A stretch of DNA of 64,000 bases from Tausonia pullulans (Eukaryota; Basidiomycota; Tremellomycetes; Cystofilobasidiales; Mrakiaceae): assembly GCA_951802195.1 (NCBI GenBank), contig OX637638.1, forward strand, positions 519,939 to 583,938, in the 5' to 3' direction. The position numbers were made by a program, and so were the translations under genes. How positions within the stretch are numbered: position 1 is the stretch's first letter; each line of letters starts with the position of its first letter. The notes beneath the pieces were generated by a model. It was not told the origin of the DNA. It worked only from the letters and a program-made list of their open reading frames with translations, and ran no database searches. This document shows, piece by piece, positions 1-10,679 of this stretch.

Positions 1-1
1 T

Positions 2-865
2 ACTCCCCCCACCTTCAGCGGCAAGAGATCGGACTCGGAAACCTTCGTCCTCGAACTCGATGATATTTTCCGCCTACAGCCCGCGTCCCTTGGTACCGAT
101 GTCATGAGGATTCGATATGCGATCTCACTCCTTACGGATGACGCCTTCAACTGGGTCCGCCCTTACCTCCTCGTCGATGATTCTGACCGCCCGGATTGGT
201 TCACCACCTGGCCACAATTCAGGGCCCGCCTGCTCAAGGATTTCGGAGAGATCGACCGCGTCGAAACCGCTCGGCGCGCCCTTAAGGATCTTCGTCACAC
301 GACCACAGTCTCCATCTACGCCTTCGAGTACAAACGCCACATGCTCCTCCTCGATTTTAGCGATCATTACCATCGTTTCAACTTCTTCGACGGTCTCAAG
401 CTTGATGTCAAAGAACGCATCGTCCGTGCTCAGAACTATGACAACCTCGACGACCTCATCGATGCCGCCATCTTGTGGGACAACGCCCTCGCCGACTTCC
501 GTCACACTCATGCACCCCGCAACGTCAACCGCCTGAACTTCGCCTCAGTCGTCCCTCCCGCTCGCCGTACCTTTACCCCAGTCACCCCTATGGGCAGAAC
601 CTCATTCACCGGCCCCGTTCCCATGGAGATCGATGCCACCTCTCGCCCACGCGGCCCTCTCTCCGACGCAGAGAAGGAGCGTCGTCGACGTGACGGCCTC
701 TGCCTGTACTGCGCCAGCAAGGACCACCAAGTCATCAACTGCCCTATTGCCCCTGCCCCTCGCCGATCCTTCTACGTCTCGACTATCTCGGCCACCAATA
801 CCGCCGACGGCGCCCCTCGTTCAGCCACCATCAAGGAGATCCTCAACGATCAAGACGCGGCGTGA
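2..865 (+). CDS. Ty3/gypsy Gag (5' end outside window)
   Basis: Capsid/nucleocapsid polyprotein of a Ty3/gypsy LTR retrotransposon. The frame is already open at base 2, so the start lies upstream of the window; the ATG at 104 is internal. The first part has the look of a retrotransposon gag capsid domain (FNWVRPYL, then WFTTWPQFRARLLKDFG). A zinc knuckle CLYCASKDHQVINC (CX2CX4HX4C) near codons 235-250 marks the nucleocapsid. The frame ends at UGA 863-865, directly followed by CUAG, and stays open beyond it into the protease. Gag itself has no break, unlike pol. Family assignment is firm because it is followed by a gypsy-order pol (protease, RT, RNase H, integrase, chromodomain). Confidence 0.9.
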   Translation, partial: TPPTFSGKRSDSETFVLELDDIFRLQPASLGTDVMRIRYAISLLTDDAFNWVRPYLLVDDSDRPDWFTTWPQFRARLLKDFGEIDRVETARRALKDLRHTTTVSIYAFEYKRHMLLLDFSDHYHRFNFFDGLKLDVKERIVRAQNYDNLDDLIDAAILWDNALADFRHTHAPRNVNRLNFASVVPPARRTFTPVTPMGRTSFTGPVPMEIDATSRPRGPLSDAEKERRRRDGLCLYCASKDHQVINCPIAPAPRRSFYVSTISATNTADGAPRSATIKEILNDQDAA

Positions 866-869
866 CTAG
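863..869 (+). promoter_or_regulatory. UGA-CUAG stop-codon readthrough context between gag and pol
   Basis: The gag stop reads GCG TGA CTA GCC. TGACTAG is the known efficient readthrough context in animals and fungi (for example fungal peroxisomal isoforms made by UGA-CUA readthrough). The same frame continues without a stop for 135 nt to the ATG at 1001 and on through the protease. Readthrough would therefore give a Gag-Pro fusion without a frameshift. Reinitiation at 1001 is the alternative. Function is inferred; the context and open frame are seen. Confidence 0.65.
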
Positions 870-3800
870 CCAAGTGCCCCGACTCACCAACTTTATCTTC
901 TTCACCTGCCAATGGATCCCCGCTTTTCGATAACGTTTCTGGACCCCCTCTTTACTCCTTTTTTATACAAAACACCAGAAGATCACCTCGCGGTCCTCCC
1001 ATGCTCCCCCCGGTCGACCGCTTCCCACTATCCTCCAACCCGTTCCACTGCCTTTCCACCGACGACATCCCCACAGCTTCGTTTCACGAGGAAGATCACG
1101 TCGTTTTACCCCTCTCCATCGCCTTCGGATCCACCTCGTTCGACACCTATGCACTGCTCGACAGCGGTGCCACCTCCAACTTCATCGACTCGTCCCTCGT
1201 CGATGCACACTCGATTCCACTCGTTGTCAAGAACGTCCCTCGCGCCCTCGAGGTCGTTGACGGCCGCCCGATCGCATCGGGAGCCGTCACGCATCATACC
1301 TCTCCACTGGCCCTCACCATCTCTAGGCATCGACACACCGAATCCATCTCTTTCGACGTCACCTCCCTTGGCCACTATCCGATCATACTCGGTATCCCCT
1401 GGCTCAAACGACACAATCCCTCGATCGACTGGCCAGCGCATCACCTCGTCTTCGATTCGCAGTACTGCCTGAGTTCCTGTCTCTCACGAGAAACCACCAC
1501 CATGTTTTTGAGAAGTCCTCAGCCTCGGAACTACCCCCTCATCGGCCATACGATCATGCCATCACTCTCAAGGACAACGCGCAGCCACCCTTCGGTCCGA
1601 TCTACGGCCTCTCATCGGTTGAACTCGGCACTCTTCGCGAGTTCATCGATGAGAACCTCGCCAAGGACTTCATCGTCCCCTCGCAATCACCTGCCGCTGC
1701 TCCCATCCTTTTCGTCAAGAAGAAGGACAAATCTCTCCGCCTCTGCGTAGACTACCGTCGTCTCAACGCTATCACCATCAAGAATCGGTACCCGCTCCCA
1801 CTCATCTCGGAATCCCTTGACCGGCTGGCCACTGCCAAGTTCTTCACCAAACTCGACCTCCGAGGCACCTACAACCTCGTTCGGATCGCCCCGGGTGATG
1901 AATGGAAGACTGCTTTCCGCTGTCGCTACGGGCTGTTCGAGTGCTAGGTTATGCCCTTTGGGCTGACGAACGCACCAGCCACATTCCAGCACTTTATGAA
2001 CGACACCCTCCGCGACCTCCTCGATATCTCCGTCATCGTCTATCTAGACGATATCCTCATATTTTCCCCCACCCTCGACACACATCGCCAACACGTTGCC
2101 ACTGTCCTCGAGCGCCTCCTGACAGCGCGCCTCTGGGTCAAACCGGAGAAGTGCGTCTTCCACCAGAACGAGGTCGATTTCCTCGGCTACATCGTCGGCG
2201 CTCAAGGCATCAAGATGGATCCCTCCAAGATCTCAGCCGTCACAGACTGGCCAGCACCCACCTCGGTCAGACACATCCAGTCCTTCCTCGGATTTGCCAA
2301 CTTCTACCGCCGTTTCGTCCACCGGTTCTCAAAAGTCGTCGCCCCCATTACGTCCCTCCTCAAGAAAGGTGTCCCCTTCCACTTCGGACCGGATCAACTC
2401 GCCGCTTTCAAGACCCTCAAGTCCAAGTTCACCTCGTCCGCCGTCCTCACCGTCTTCGACCCCGCGCTTCCCCTCGTCCTCGAGACGGACTCATCCGACT
2501 TCGCCGTTGCCGGCGTTCTCTCGCAACGCGCCGTCGCCTCTCGCTCGCCACTCCGCCCGATCGCCTTCTACTCGCGCAAGCTCAACCCGGCCGAACTCAA
2601 CTACGAGATCCACGACAAGGAAATGCTGGCGATCATCGAGTGCCTCAAGGAGTGGCGCCATTACTGCGAAGGGCATCCTTCGCCTCTCACCATCTACACC
2701 GATCACGAGTCGCTCCAGTACTTTACCACATCCAAAGCCCTCTCCCGCCGTGAGTCCCGCTGGGCCGAGTTTCTCTCTGGTTTCAACTTTGTCGTCATCT
2801 ACCGCCCCGGAGGACGCAATACCGTCGCCGATGCCCTGTCGAGGCGACAGGACCTTTCGGAGGGGAGTCGCCCTTCGGACCAGACACCCAGGCGCCTTCT
2901 CAAGCCCGACCAGTACATCATTGCCGCCAACCTCAGATCCCATCCTTCGGCCGCAGCCGCTCCCCTCGATCAAGTCCCCCTCGATTAAGCTCCCCTCGAT
3001 CAGACTTCCTTCGATACTATCGGCAACATCCCCGCGCCCTTCGAACCCATTGATTCGGAACCTCCGGATCCCATTCCCGACCTTTCTCCTCGTCCCACGC
3101 TTCCACCTCGTCTTCTCACCGCACAACTCGCAGACCCATCACTCGCCCCCCTCATTGACCTCCTCCGTCATCCGAATCGCCCTCGCTCTCCCGACGATTT
3201 CAAGGCTCTCCAGGATCTCTCGCTCCACACTACAGACCTCCTTCTCTCGCGCGGCCTCGTCCTCGTTCCGGACGACCACCAGCTACGCCTCGACCTCGTC
3301 CGCGCCTGCCACGAGCCTCGGCTCTCTGGGCACCTTGGCGCTCGCAAGACCCACGACCTCCTTCGATGCTCGTTCACTTTTCCCTCTGACCACACATTTG
3401 TCCAAACCTACACCTCCAGTTGCGACCTTTGTGTCCGCAACAAGACAAATCGGCGCGCACCCTTCGGCCTCCTCCAACCGCTTCCGCCACCGACACGCCC
3501 TTGGACGATGATCTCCATGGACGGCATCGTCAAGCTTCCAACCTCCGACGGCCTCGACTGCATTCAAGTCTTCATCGATCGATTCTCCAAGATGGTTCGT
3601 CTCGTCCCGTATTGTGAAGCCGGTTTTGCGGCTCCCGAGCTCGCTCGGATGTACCTCGACCACGTTGTCCGGCACCACGGTCTTCAGACAGACATCACCT
3701 CAGACCGCGGATCGACCTTCACCTCCGCTTTCTGGCGCTCCTTCCTCTCTCTCATCGGCACCGCCCCTCATTTCACTACCGCCTTCCACCCCGCGGCCAA

Positions 3801-4656
3801 CGGCCAAACCGAGCGTGCTAACGCCGTCGTCGAGACCTTCCTTCGGATCTTCTGCAACCACCATCAAGACGACTGGGTCTCGCTCCTCCCCTCCTGCGAG
3901 TTCGCTCTCAACAACTCGCTAGCGGTCGCCACCCAGCACACGCCTTTCTTCGCCAACCACGGTTACCACCCTCTCTCTTCATCTGACCTCCTCGCCGCCT
4001 CTACCTCGCACAATCCCGCCGCCGATGCCACCGTTGCCAAGCTTCGCGCTCTTCATACCGAGATCCGAGATCACATCCTCGCTGCCCAACGCTCTTACAA
4101 GACCTTCGCTGATCAATCCCGTCGTCCTACCACCTTTCCAGGGGAAGACGGCAAGGATCCTCCCCCTCCGATCTTCAAGACCGGCGATCTCGTCTGGCTC
4201 AACCGTCGCAACATTACCATCGATCGGCCCTCGCTCAAACTCGATGTCAAACACCTCGGCCCCTTCCGGATCATCCGTGTACTCTCGGACGTCTCCTTCG
4301 AGCTCGACTTGCCTCCCACAGTCCCGGTCCATCCTGTTTTCCACGCCTCGCTTCTCTTGCCACACGCCCACGGACACCCTGGTCAACACCAGCCTGCCGC
4401 ACCTCCAGTCAATGCCGCCGATCCAGAGCTGTACGTCGTCGAACGTATCATCAAGATGGACATCCGCGATGGCAAGCACTTCTACCTCGTTCACTGGCAA
4501 GGCTATCGCGACGAGGAGGACACATGGGAGTCGTACGATCACGTTGCTCATCTCCGCCCCCTCAAAGCCTTCCACCGCGCCCATCCTGATCTTCCCAAGC
4601 CATCGCGCTGCACTATCCGTCGCCCTTCTCGCCGTCCTCGTCGCCATAACACCTAG
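866..4656 (+). pseudogene. Ty3/gypsy chromovirus Pol, interrupted
   Basis: Order seen: aspartic protease (LLDSGATSNF, about 1156), reverse transcriptase (VMPFGLTNA; catalytic YLDDIL about 2041), RNase H (ETDSSDF; YTDHESLQ), integrase zinc finger (H..H..CDLC about 3310-3440), integrase DDE core (SMDG; TSDRGSTF; NGQTERAN) and a C-terminal chromodomain (YVVERIIK; YLVHWQGYRDEEDTWE, about 4430-4550). Three lesions are visible. A frameshift lies near 1460-1510, where the protease is in the gag frame and RT in another. An in-frame TAG is at 1945-1947 just before VMPFGL. A TAA is at 2986-2988 between RNase H and integrase, within a short CTCGATCAA-like repeat where a CAA-to-TAA change is plausible. 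The shift near 1490 could in principle be programmed, but the two nonsense codons make this copy defective. Chromodomain elements usually target heterochromatin. Confidence 0.92.
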
Positions 4657-4785
4657 GCCTCAAGTCAATCGCCCTCTCAGGAGTTCGGGTCTTAGCCGGG
4701 GGCTCCTGTCAGGATCTTACGGGTTCACCACATAGGCTCTGCGCTTATTTGGCTGCAGAATCTCGCGGACTCGCCACCTCGGCTC

Positions 4786-4961
4786 TGTTGGAAGGAGCGA
4801 TTCACGGAGACCTATAATCTAGTAGTTTTCATCCCTTGTCCTCCCTTTGTAGTACTTTTTACGCCACTAGGTTAACCTTATATGAGCGGGTAGAGTCGAG
4901 TGGGTATATGAAATAAGCTTGCAACCACATTGGACCCCAGGGCGAACATAGACCTTCAACA
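4786..4961 (+). repeat. Copia 5' LTR
   Basis: 176 bp, TGTTGG...CAACA, identical to 9314-9489. It carries the promoter and transcript start of the copia element. It interrupts the gypsy LTR after GGCTC. Confidence 0.95.
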
Positions 4962-4976
4962 CGTTATCAGCACCAA
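4962..4976 (+). other. Candidate copia primer-binding region
   Basis: The sequence right after the 5' LTR is CGTTATCAGCACC. It does not begin with TGG, which would pair with a tRNA CCA end, so priming by an internal tRNA region, as in Drosophila copia, is possible. The tRNA was not identified. Confidence 0.4.
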
Positions 4977-4984
4977 TAGCGACC

Positions 4985-5920
4985 ATGTCCTTAACGGAAG
5001 CCTACTCCAAGAAGCTCGATCATAAGCTCTTCAAGCTCGCTGCTCTCGATGGTACAAACTACGAGACCTGGGCTGTAAGAATGCTTATAGCTTTTGGAGA
5101 GGCGGACTGCAAGCCCGTTGTCCTAGGTACGAAAACCAGGCCCACTCCCGTTCCAGTCCAAAGAGTCACAGACAAGGACACACAAGAGACAACCACCACA
5201 CCTACCAACGCCGCAGAGATCAAGGAGTGGGACCGCAAAGACGAGTTCGCGCTCCACAGAATCCAGATGGCAGTCAGCGACCGTGAGTTACCGAGGATAC
5301 GGAACTGCTCGCACGCAAAGGAGGCGTGGGATCTTCTGAGGAAGACTCACAAGGTGGAAGGAGGTGCAGGAGAAGTAATGGCCATCAGGAGGATGAGGGA
5401 TCTGAGGATGGAGGAGGGAGGGTCCGTTCAAGAGTACATCGATGAATTCCAACGGATCGTCGATGACATGACGGCCCTCAGCCTCTCCATCCCGGATCGT
5501 ATGAGCTCGCTGTTCTTCCTCAGCGGACTCCCCGCCTCCCTTGAGTCATTCATCCAACATCAAACCCTCCGAGCTCAAGACACCAAGGAACAACTCTCCC
5601 CCACCACCGTCGCAACATCCCTCCTGGTCTACGTCCGGACCCACGAGTCACTCAAACCCTCCACCTCAATCACGTCGAACGACTCGGCGCTATTGATTGA
5701 TAGGAAGAAGGCCACGTGCCATCATTGTGGAAAGGTTGGACACTTCAAGACCGAGTGTTGGGAACTCGTCGGAAAACCCAAAGGGTTTGGGAAGGGAAAG
5801 AAGTCAAGGAAGGGGAACAAGGGAAACAAAGGGAGGGACGAGGCGAACATCGCGGGGCCATCGGTCTCGGATTTCAGCTTCAAGTCGGACCCACCACATC
5901 AGTGTCGGACCAGTCACTGA
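4985..5920 (+). CDS. Copia Gag
   Basis: 311-residue Gag starting at the ATG at 4985, 23 nt after the LTR. The N-terminal part has the copia gag pattern (YETWAVRML, EAWDLLRKTH, EYIDEFQRIVDDM, FFLSGLPASLESF). A zinc knuckle CHHCGKVGHFKTEC (CX2CX4HX4C) lies near residues 246-259, followed by a Lys/Gly-rich tail. The last ~200 nt overlap the pol frame, which lies at -1. No break is seen in Gag. Confidence 0.9.
   Translation: MSLTEAYSKKLDHKLFKLAALDGTNYETWAVRMLIAFGEADCKPVVLGTKTRPTPVPVQRVTDKDTQETTTTPTNAAEIKEWDRKDEFALHRIQMAVSDRELPRIRNCSHAKEAWDLLRKTHKVEGGAGEVMAIRRMRDLRMEEGGSVQEYIDEFQRIVDDMTALSLSIPDRMSSLFFLSGLPASLESFIQHQTLRAQDTKEQLSPTTVATSLLVYVRTHESLKPSTSITSNDSALLIDRKKATCHHCGKVGHFKTECWELVGKPKGFGKGKKSRKGNKGNKGRDEANIAGPSVSDFSFKSDPPHQCRTSH
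5821..5827 (+). promoter_or_regulatory. Candidate -1 frameshift site GGGAAAC
   Basis: In the gag frame the codons read ..AAG GGA AAC.., giving the heptamer G GGA AAC in the required X XXY YYZ register. GGGAAAC is an established -1 slippery heptamer of retroviral gag-pro junctions. Slipping here joins Gag to the pol frame that runs into protease motif ADSGTTNH. A downstream pseudoknot or stem was not verified. Confidence 0.6.
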
Positions 5921-8900
5921 ACATCGTGACAAAGCTCGGATATATCGCAGATAGCGGAACTACGAATCACATCGTAGGAGAGCGAGAACGCTTCGTCAAG
6001 TACAAGCAGTTCAAACACACGGTCAGGACGGCCGACGGAACTCCAGCACAGGTATTAGGAATCGGAGAAATCCGCCTGCGCTCGAGAGTGGGAGGAGTCG
6101 AGAGGTACTTCACGATCTCGGAGGTATATCACATCCCCGGGTTTGCAAACCTCATCAGCATTGGACAACTCGGCAATAAAGGAGTCGAGACGAGATTCCC
6201 CAAGAGGGAGCTCACCTCCAAGAAGCACTGTCAATTCATTAGAAACGGGCAAGTCTTCATGGAGGGTCGGGAGGTTTCGAAAAACCTCTACATGCTGGAT
6301 GTGACCGACTCAGGAAGAGCCGGCACAAGGGAGGAGGACGTGGCGTTCACGGCATCGGGAGTCGACAAGATCGAACTCGTCCACCGCCGGCTCGGCCATG
6401 CCTCCATCTCAGCAATGGAGAAGCTCATCAGTCAGAGACTTCTACCAGCCTTCACGAAGGAGGACATCGATGGATTCAAAGAACGAATCTGCGTGCCTTG
6501 CGTAGAAGGGAAACAACATCGGAACCCCTTTCCCACCTCCACAACCAAAACGACCTCTCCGCTTGAACTTATTCACACGGATCTCCAAGGGCCAATGCCC
6601 GTCCCGTCAGCGCAAGGAAAGCGCTTCATGATGACGATTTGGGACGACTTCTCGAACTACCATTGGTCGTTCGCTTTGGAACGGAAGTCGGAGGCGTTAG
6701 CGACATTTATCGCATGGAGGAAGAAGGAAGAAAAACGGACCGGTCACGTCGTCAAACGGATCAGGTCAGACAACGGCGGGGAATACACGTCAAAGGACTA
6801 CGAGTCCTATCTCCGGGACGAGGGGATTACCCAGGAGACGACCATCCCACGCACACCTCAACAGAACGGCAAGGCAGAACGAGGAATGCGGACCATCGAG
6901 GAGAAGCTCACCTGCGCGCTACGAGACGCGAGGGAGCTTGACCCATCGTACTGGGCGGAAGCCATGAACTACGTCACTTATACGATTAACCGCATCCCAT
7001 CCGCCTCGATCAACCATCAAACCCCATTCCAGGCCTGTCACAAGCGGAAACCCGACCTCACCTACCTTCGAGCATTCGGAAGCATCGCGTATGCACTCGA
7101 TCCGGAAAGGAAGAAGCACCAGTCAAAAGCGATCAAATGCATCTTCCTCGGATACGGCGAACCCGAAGGGAAGAAGGCGTACCGACTCCAGGTCTTCGGC
7201 AGCCCCAAGAGGGCCATCATATACTCGCGCGACGTGATCTTCGACGAAACGTTCGGGGCACTAAAAACAGCGGAGTTGCCGACGGTCGGATCAAATGGAT
7301 CCAGGGAAGAGGAGGAAATAAAAGGAATAGATCAGCCGAAAGAGGACAAGGCGACGGAACAAGCACAACCGTCCAAGCAGCCAGAAGTGCCACAAGACCC
7401 GCTCGGGAAAGCCGAAGCAGGCAAACCAAAGACATCCCGCCTCAAGCCCTCGTGGTACTATGAGGAGGTCGAGGAAGACCAGCCCGCTGTTCAATCGAGT
7501 GGGAGCTACGGTCGAGGGATGCGAAACAGGTCGATCGCGGAAGTAGCGGACACGGCGAAATACATCCAAACGGACTACGACATAACCGATTTCGTTTCAG
7601 AGGACTTCGTCGGCCACGCGTATGCGGCAAGACCAAACCTCGAGGATCTCCCATCACCCTCACTACCCAAGACGTACGAAGAAGCAATGACGTCGGAGCA
7701 CGCATACTTCTGGAGGGAAGCAATGGACGAAGAGATGGCCTCGATGGAAGGGAACGGAGTCTTTGAACTCACGGAGCTACCCTCGGGATCGAAAACGGTC
7801 GGAGGGCGCTGGGTGTACGCGCTCAAGAAAGGAGCAGACGGGAGGATCACTCGCTTCAAGGCTAGATGGGTGGCCAAGGGCTACTGTCAGCGCGAAGGAG
7901 TGGACTACGTCGAGACGTACGCGCCGGTATCCAAGCTCAACTCCCTGAGGATCGTCCTCGCCATAGCGGCATTAGAGGACCTCGACCTAGTCCAAGGAGA
8001 CTTCAAAACGGCGTTCCTCACGGCAGACTTGGTCGAAACTGTCTACATGGATCAGCCAACAGGGTATGAACAGAAGGGAGGGCAGGACAAGAAACTGGTC
8101 GCGCACCTCCTCAAGGCCCTATACGGATTCAAACAATCTCCCCTCGCACCATTCCTCGAGGTTCTTCCAAACACGGCTCAACCTCTATCCCCTCGAAGCG
8201 GATCACTGCGTCTACATAGGACATCGCGAAGGACGACGGATCATCTTGGTCCAGTACGTCGACGACTTCGTCGCAGCAGGAGGAAAGGAAGACCTAAGAT
8301 GGGTAATGGAGGAGATCCAAAAGGAGTTCAAAATCGAAGATCGAGGAGATCTTAATCCCGGAACCATTCTCGGGATCGACGTTCAACGGGACCGAACGGC
8401 AGGAACAATGTTCCTCAGCCAGCAACGATACGTCGAATCGGCCCTCGAACGCTTCAACATGAGCACCGCCAAACCAAACAAGGTCCCGATGGACGACTTT
8501 CGACAACTGTCAGTCCAATCAGAGGATCTCGCCTCGTCAGAAAAAGAAAAGCTGGCCGGTGTGCCGTACCTCGAGGCGGTCGGCTCCCTCATGTATCTTC
8601 AGGTCTGCACCCGACCGGACATCGCTTTCGGGGTCGGAGTCGTTAGCCGATTCAGCTCGGATCCTCGAAGGGCCCACTGGGGAGCAGCCAAGAAGATCTT
8701 CCGATACCTACAAGGATCGGCAGACACAACGCTCACGCTAGGAGGGAAACCAGATGCGCCGCTCATAGAACTTTGGACGGATTCCGACTACGCTGGAGAT
8801 CACGAGTCACGACGATCAACCACAGGATTCATCGTCAAAGTTCTTGGATCAACTGTCATCTGGGCGAGCAGACGTCAAAAGGCAGTCAGCCGATCATCCC

Positions 8901-9270
8901 TTGAGGCGGAGTACATAGCCCTCTCAGCCGGATGCCAGACCCTAAGATGGGTCGCCAAACTCCTAGCACAGCTCGGATTCGACTTCACTTTAATCCCGGT
9001 CAACGTCGACAATCAAGGAGCGATCGAGACAACCAAAAACGGGACGCATTCGGAGAAGACGAAGCACATCGACGTCGCCTACAGTACGGGCGAGAGGCAT
9101 TGCAGAGCGGATTTATCGAACTCCAATACTGTCCAACGGAGGACATGCTCGCAGACCTACTCACAAAAGCCCTGGGCGTAGAGAAACTCGAACGCTTCAA
9201 GAAGTCATTAGGCATCACGGACCACCGCTCGCGTATGGACCCGAAGACTGGCCAAAGTACAGGAAGATGA
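5824..9270 (+). pseudogene. Copia Pol, two frameshifts
   Basis: Domains in order: protease (YIADSGTTNH, about 5942), GAG-pre-integrase (ELVHRRLGHAS), integrase DDE core (HTDLQGP; SDNGGEYTS; NGKAERGM), reverse transcriptase (WVYALKKGADG; catalytic YVDDFV about 8252) and RNase H (DSDYAGD; SLEAEYIALS; KTKHIDV). Frame 1 runs to ALYGFKQSP near 8145. There an indel, best read as loss of about 5 nt removing the expected aromatic residues after QSP, moves the rest of RT to frame 2. A second break near 9083-9090 (DVAY to YGREALQ), consistent with loss of one base, returns to frame 1, which ends at 9270. RT and RNase H are therefore broken although the LTRs are identical. Assembly error is a real alternative. 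Confidence 0.9.
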
Positions 9271-9313
9271 TCAGGAGCGGAAATGAAGTAGGTCTCAGCT
9301 CATCGAGTGGGAG

Positions 9314-9489
9314 TGTTGGAAGGAGCGATTCACGGAGACCTATAATCTAGTAGTTTTCATCCCTTGTCCTCCCTTTGTAGTACTTTTTACGCCACTAGGT
9401 TAACCTTATATGAGCGGGTAGAGTCGAGTGGGTATATGAAATAAGCTTGCAACCACATTGGACCCCAGGGCGAACATAGACCTTCAACA
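9314..9489 (+). repeat. Copia 3' LTR
   Basis: 176 bp, identical to the 5' LTR, preceded by a polypurine run and followed by the GGCTC target duplicate. Confidence 0.95.
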
Positions 9490-9780
9490 GGCTCTTCGTC
9501 TGTGTAGCATCGCCCTTAATTGCTCGGCTTCCATATTTTCAGCCTCTCTTCAGCCACACTGTCCCACACTCTTTGTTTTCTTACCCGTAGCCCATAAGAC
9601 GCTTAGTTCATCGTACCTTTTGTTCTGCACTCTGACTACTATTTGGATTCGACGAATCTGCCCAAGACCTCGAAGCGAGCCTGTGCCACTGCCATCACTT
9701 CAGTCTACTACTCTCCCTACGCTCCTACCCTCCGTCATCCTTAGCCCTTGACCCTTGGGCCATTCCTAACAGGGGGCTCC

Positions 9781-10178
9781 TGTCAGGATCTCGCGGACTT
9801 GCCACCTTGGTTCTGCCCTGGGTAACTCTGTGCCTGTGTTGCCTTCTCCCTGCTTGCTCCGCATTCCCTCATCTTGGACCACTATTTCGCGATATTGGCT
9901 CGCGCTCTTTGTCTCATTACCCTTTCTTCTCTTTTTATCCGTCATCTGCCCTACACTCTTTGTGTTCTCGCGCTTCTCACCCCCTCCCTTGTTCTTACCC
10001 CTGGTCCATAAAACGCTCAGTTCATCGTAGATTTTATTCTGTACTCTGACTATCAATTGGGCCCGACAAACCTGCCTAAGACCTCGAAGCGAGCCTGTGA
10101 CTGCCAGCACTTCAGTCTAGTACTCCACCTACGCCGCTCTTCTCACCTCTCCTCCTCAGCCCTTGACCCTCGGGCCAA
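9781..10178 (+). mobile_element. Gypsy LTR, subfamily B, 3' truncated
   Basis: Starts TGTCAGGATC, shares the core of subfamily A (AAACGCTCAGTTCATCG, CTGACTATCAAT, GACCTCGAAGCGAGCC) but differs in its first 150 bp. It stops at GGGCCAA and lacks the terminal TCCTAACA. Only 9 bp (GGGGGCTCC) separate it from the subfamily A LTR. The full-length relative is the 394-bp solo LTR at 53401-53794. Confidence 0.85.
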
Positions 10179-10679
10179 AGGGCAGTGCTGTTCACCACTT
10201 CTCGACCTAAAATCTCACTCTGCAACGCACGTCGAAGGCCCACTGACACTTCCACCGCAATTTGATTTTGTTGGGTAAGTCTTGCGTCAGGCAAGCGCGA
10301 GATTCAACGAAAAGCGAGGAGATACACCGAGCGAATGGCGAGCCTCACCCCGAGACGGACGTAAGGGGACATTCTGTGCTCCAAACGCCGAATTGCAACG
10401 AAAGAAGGAAGACCGCCGCAAGGTGTCGGTCGCGCTCAACTGGCTTTATCCTTAAAACCCCGCTGCCTGTCACTTCAAAAGCGCTCTCGCGTTGCAAGAT
10501 TGTGGACGACGTGACTCTGGAACCACTTGAGATCTTTGCAGAAGGCTGGCAGACAAGCTGAGCTTGACGCTAGCCGTCAAGGATGACAAGAAGTGCTCCG
10601 CGAGCCGTTGGGGCATGGGACAGTCTCGCCGCTCATTCCAAGTAAGCGAGCAACGGATCGGGGGGAAGCGCCTTAGCGT
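10179..10679. other. Intergenic, no gene seen
   Basis: Between the truncated LTR and the 3' end of ATX1. No coding pattern, RNA gene or repeat was recognised. Confidence 0.5.

Larger units (their letters stand above)
4786..9489 (+). mobile_element. Ty1/copia retrotransposon nested in a gypsy LTR
   Basis: A 4704-bp element bounded by two 176-bp LTRs (4786-4961 and 9314-9489) that start TGTTGGAAGG and end CTTCAACA. They are identical by eye along their full length. Flanking 5-bp target duplication GGCTC is at 4781-4785 and 9490-9494. The internal order protease, integrase, RT, RNase H is copia-type. A purine run GAGTGGGAG (9305-9313) directly before the 3' LTR is the polypurine tract. Identical LTRs mean a recent insertion, yet pol has two frameshifts. 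Confidence 0.96.
4707..9771 (+). mobile_element. Gypsy 3' LTR, subfamily A, split by a copia insertion
   Basis: The LTR begins TGTCAGGATC (4707) and ends ATTCCTAACA (9771). It is split by the copia element at 4786-9489. Without the insert and one target copy it is 356 bp, matching the 357-bp solo LTR at 49305-49661 over its whole length. The G-rich stretch GGGGGCTCC just before it (4698-4706) is the likely polypurine tract of the gypsy element. Confidence 0.9.

Noticed and set aside
1460-1510. Programmed frameshift between gypsy protease and RT
   Set aside because: No slippery heptamer was found in register, and the same pol carries two nonsense codons, so decay is simpler.
104-4735. Many overlapping frames on both strands of the gypsy element
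   Set aside because: They are low-complexity shadows (Ser/Pro/Arg-rich) of gag and pol and carry no domain motifs.
9458-10294. Open frames within LTRs
   Set aside because: Their translations recur in every LTR copy (for example HKTLSSSYLLFCTLT) and reflect LTR sequence, not genes.
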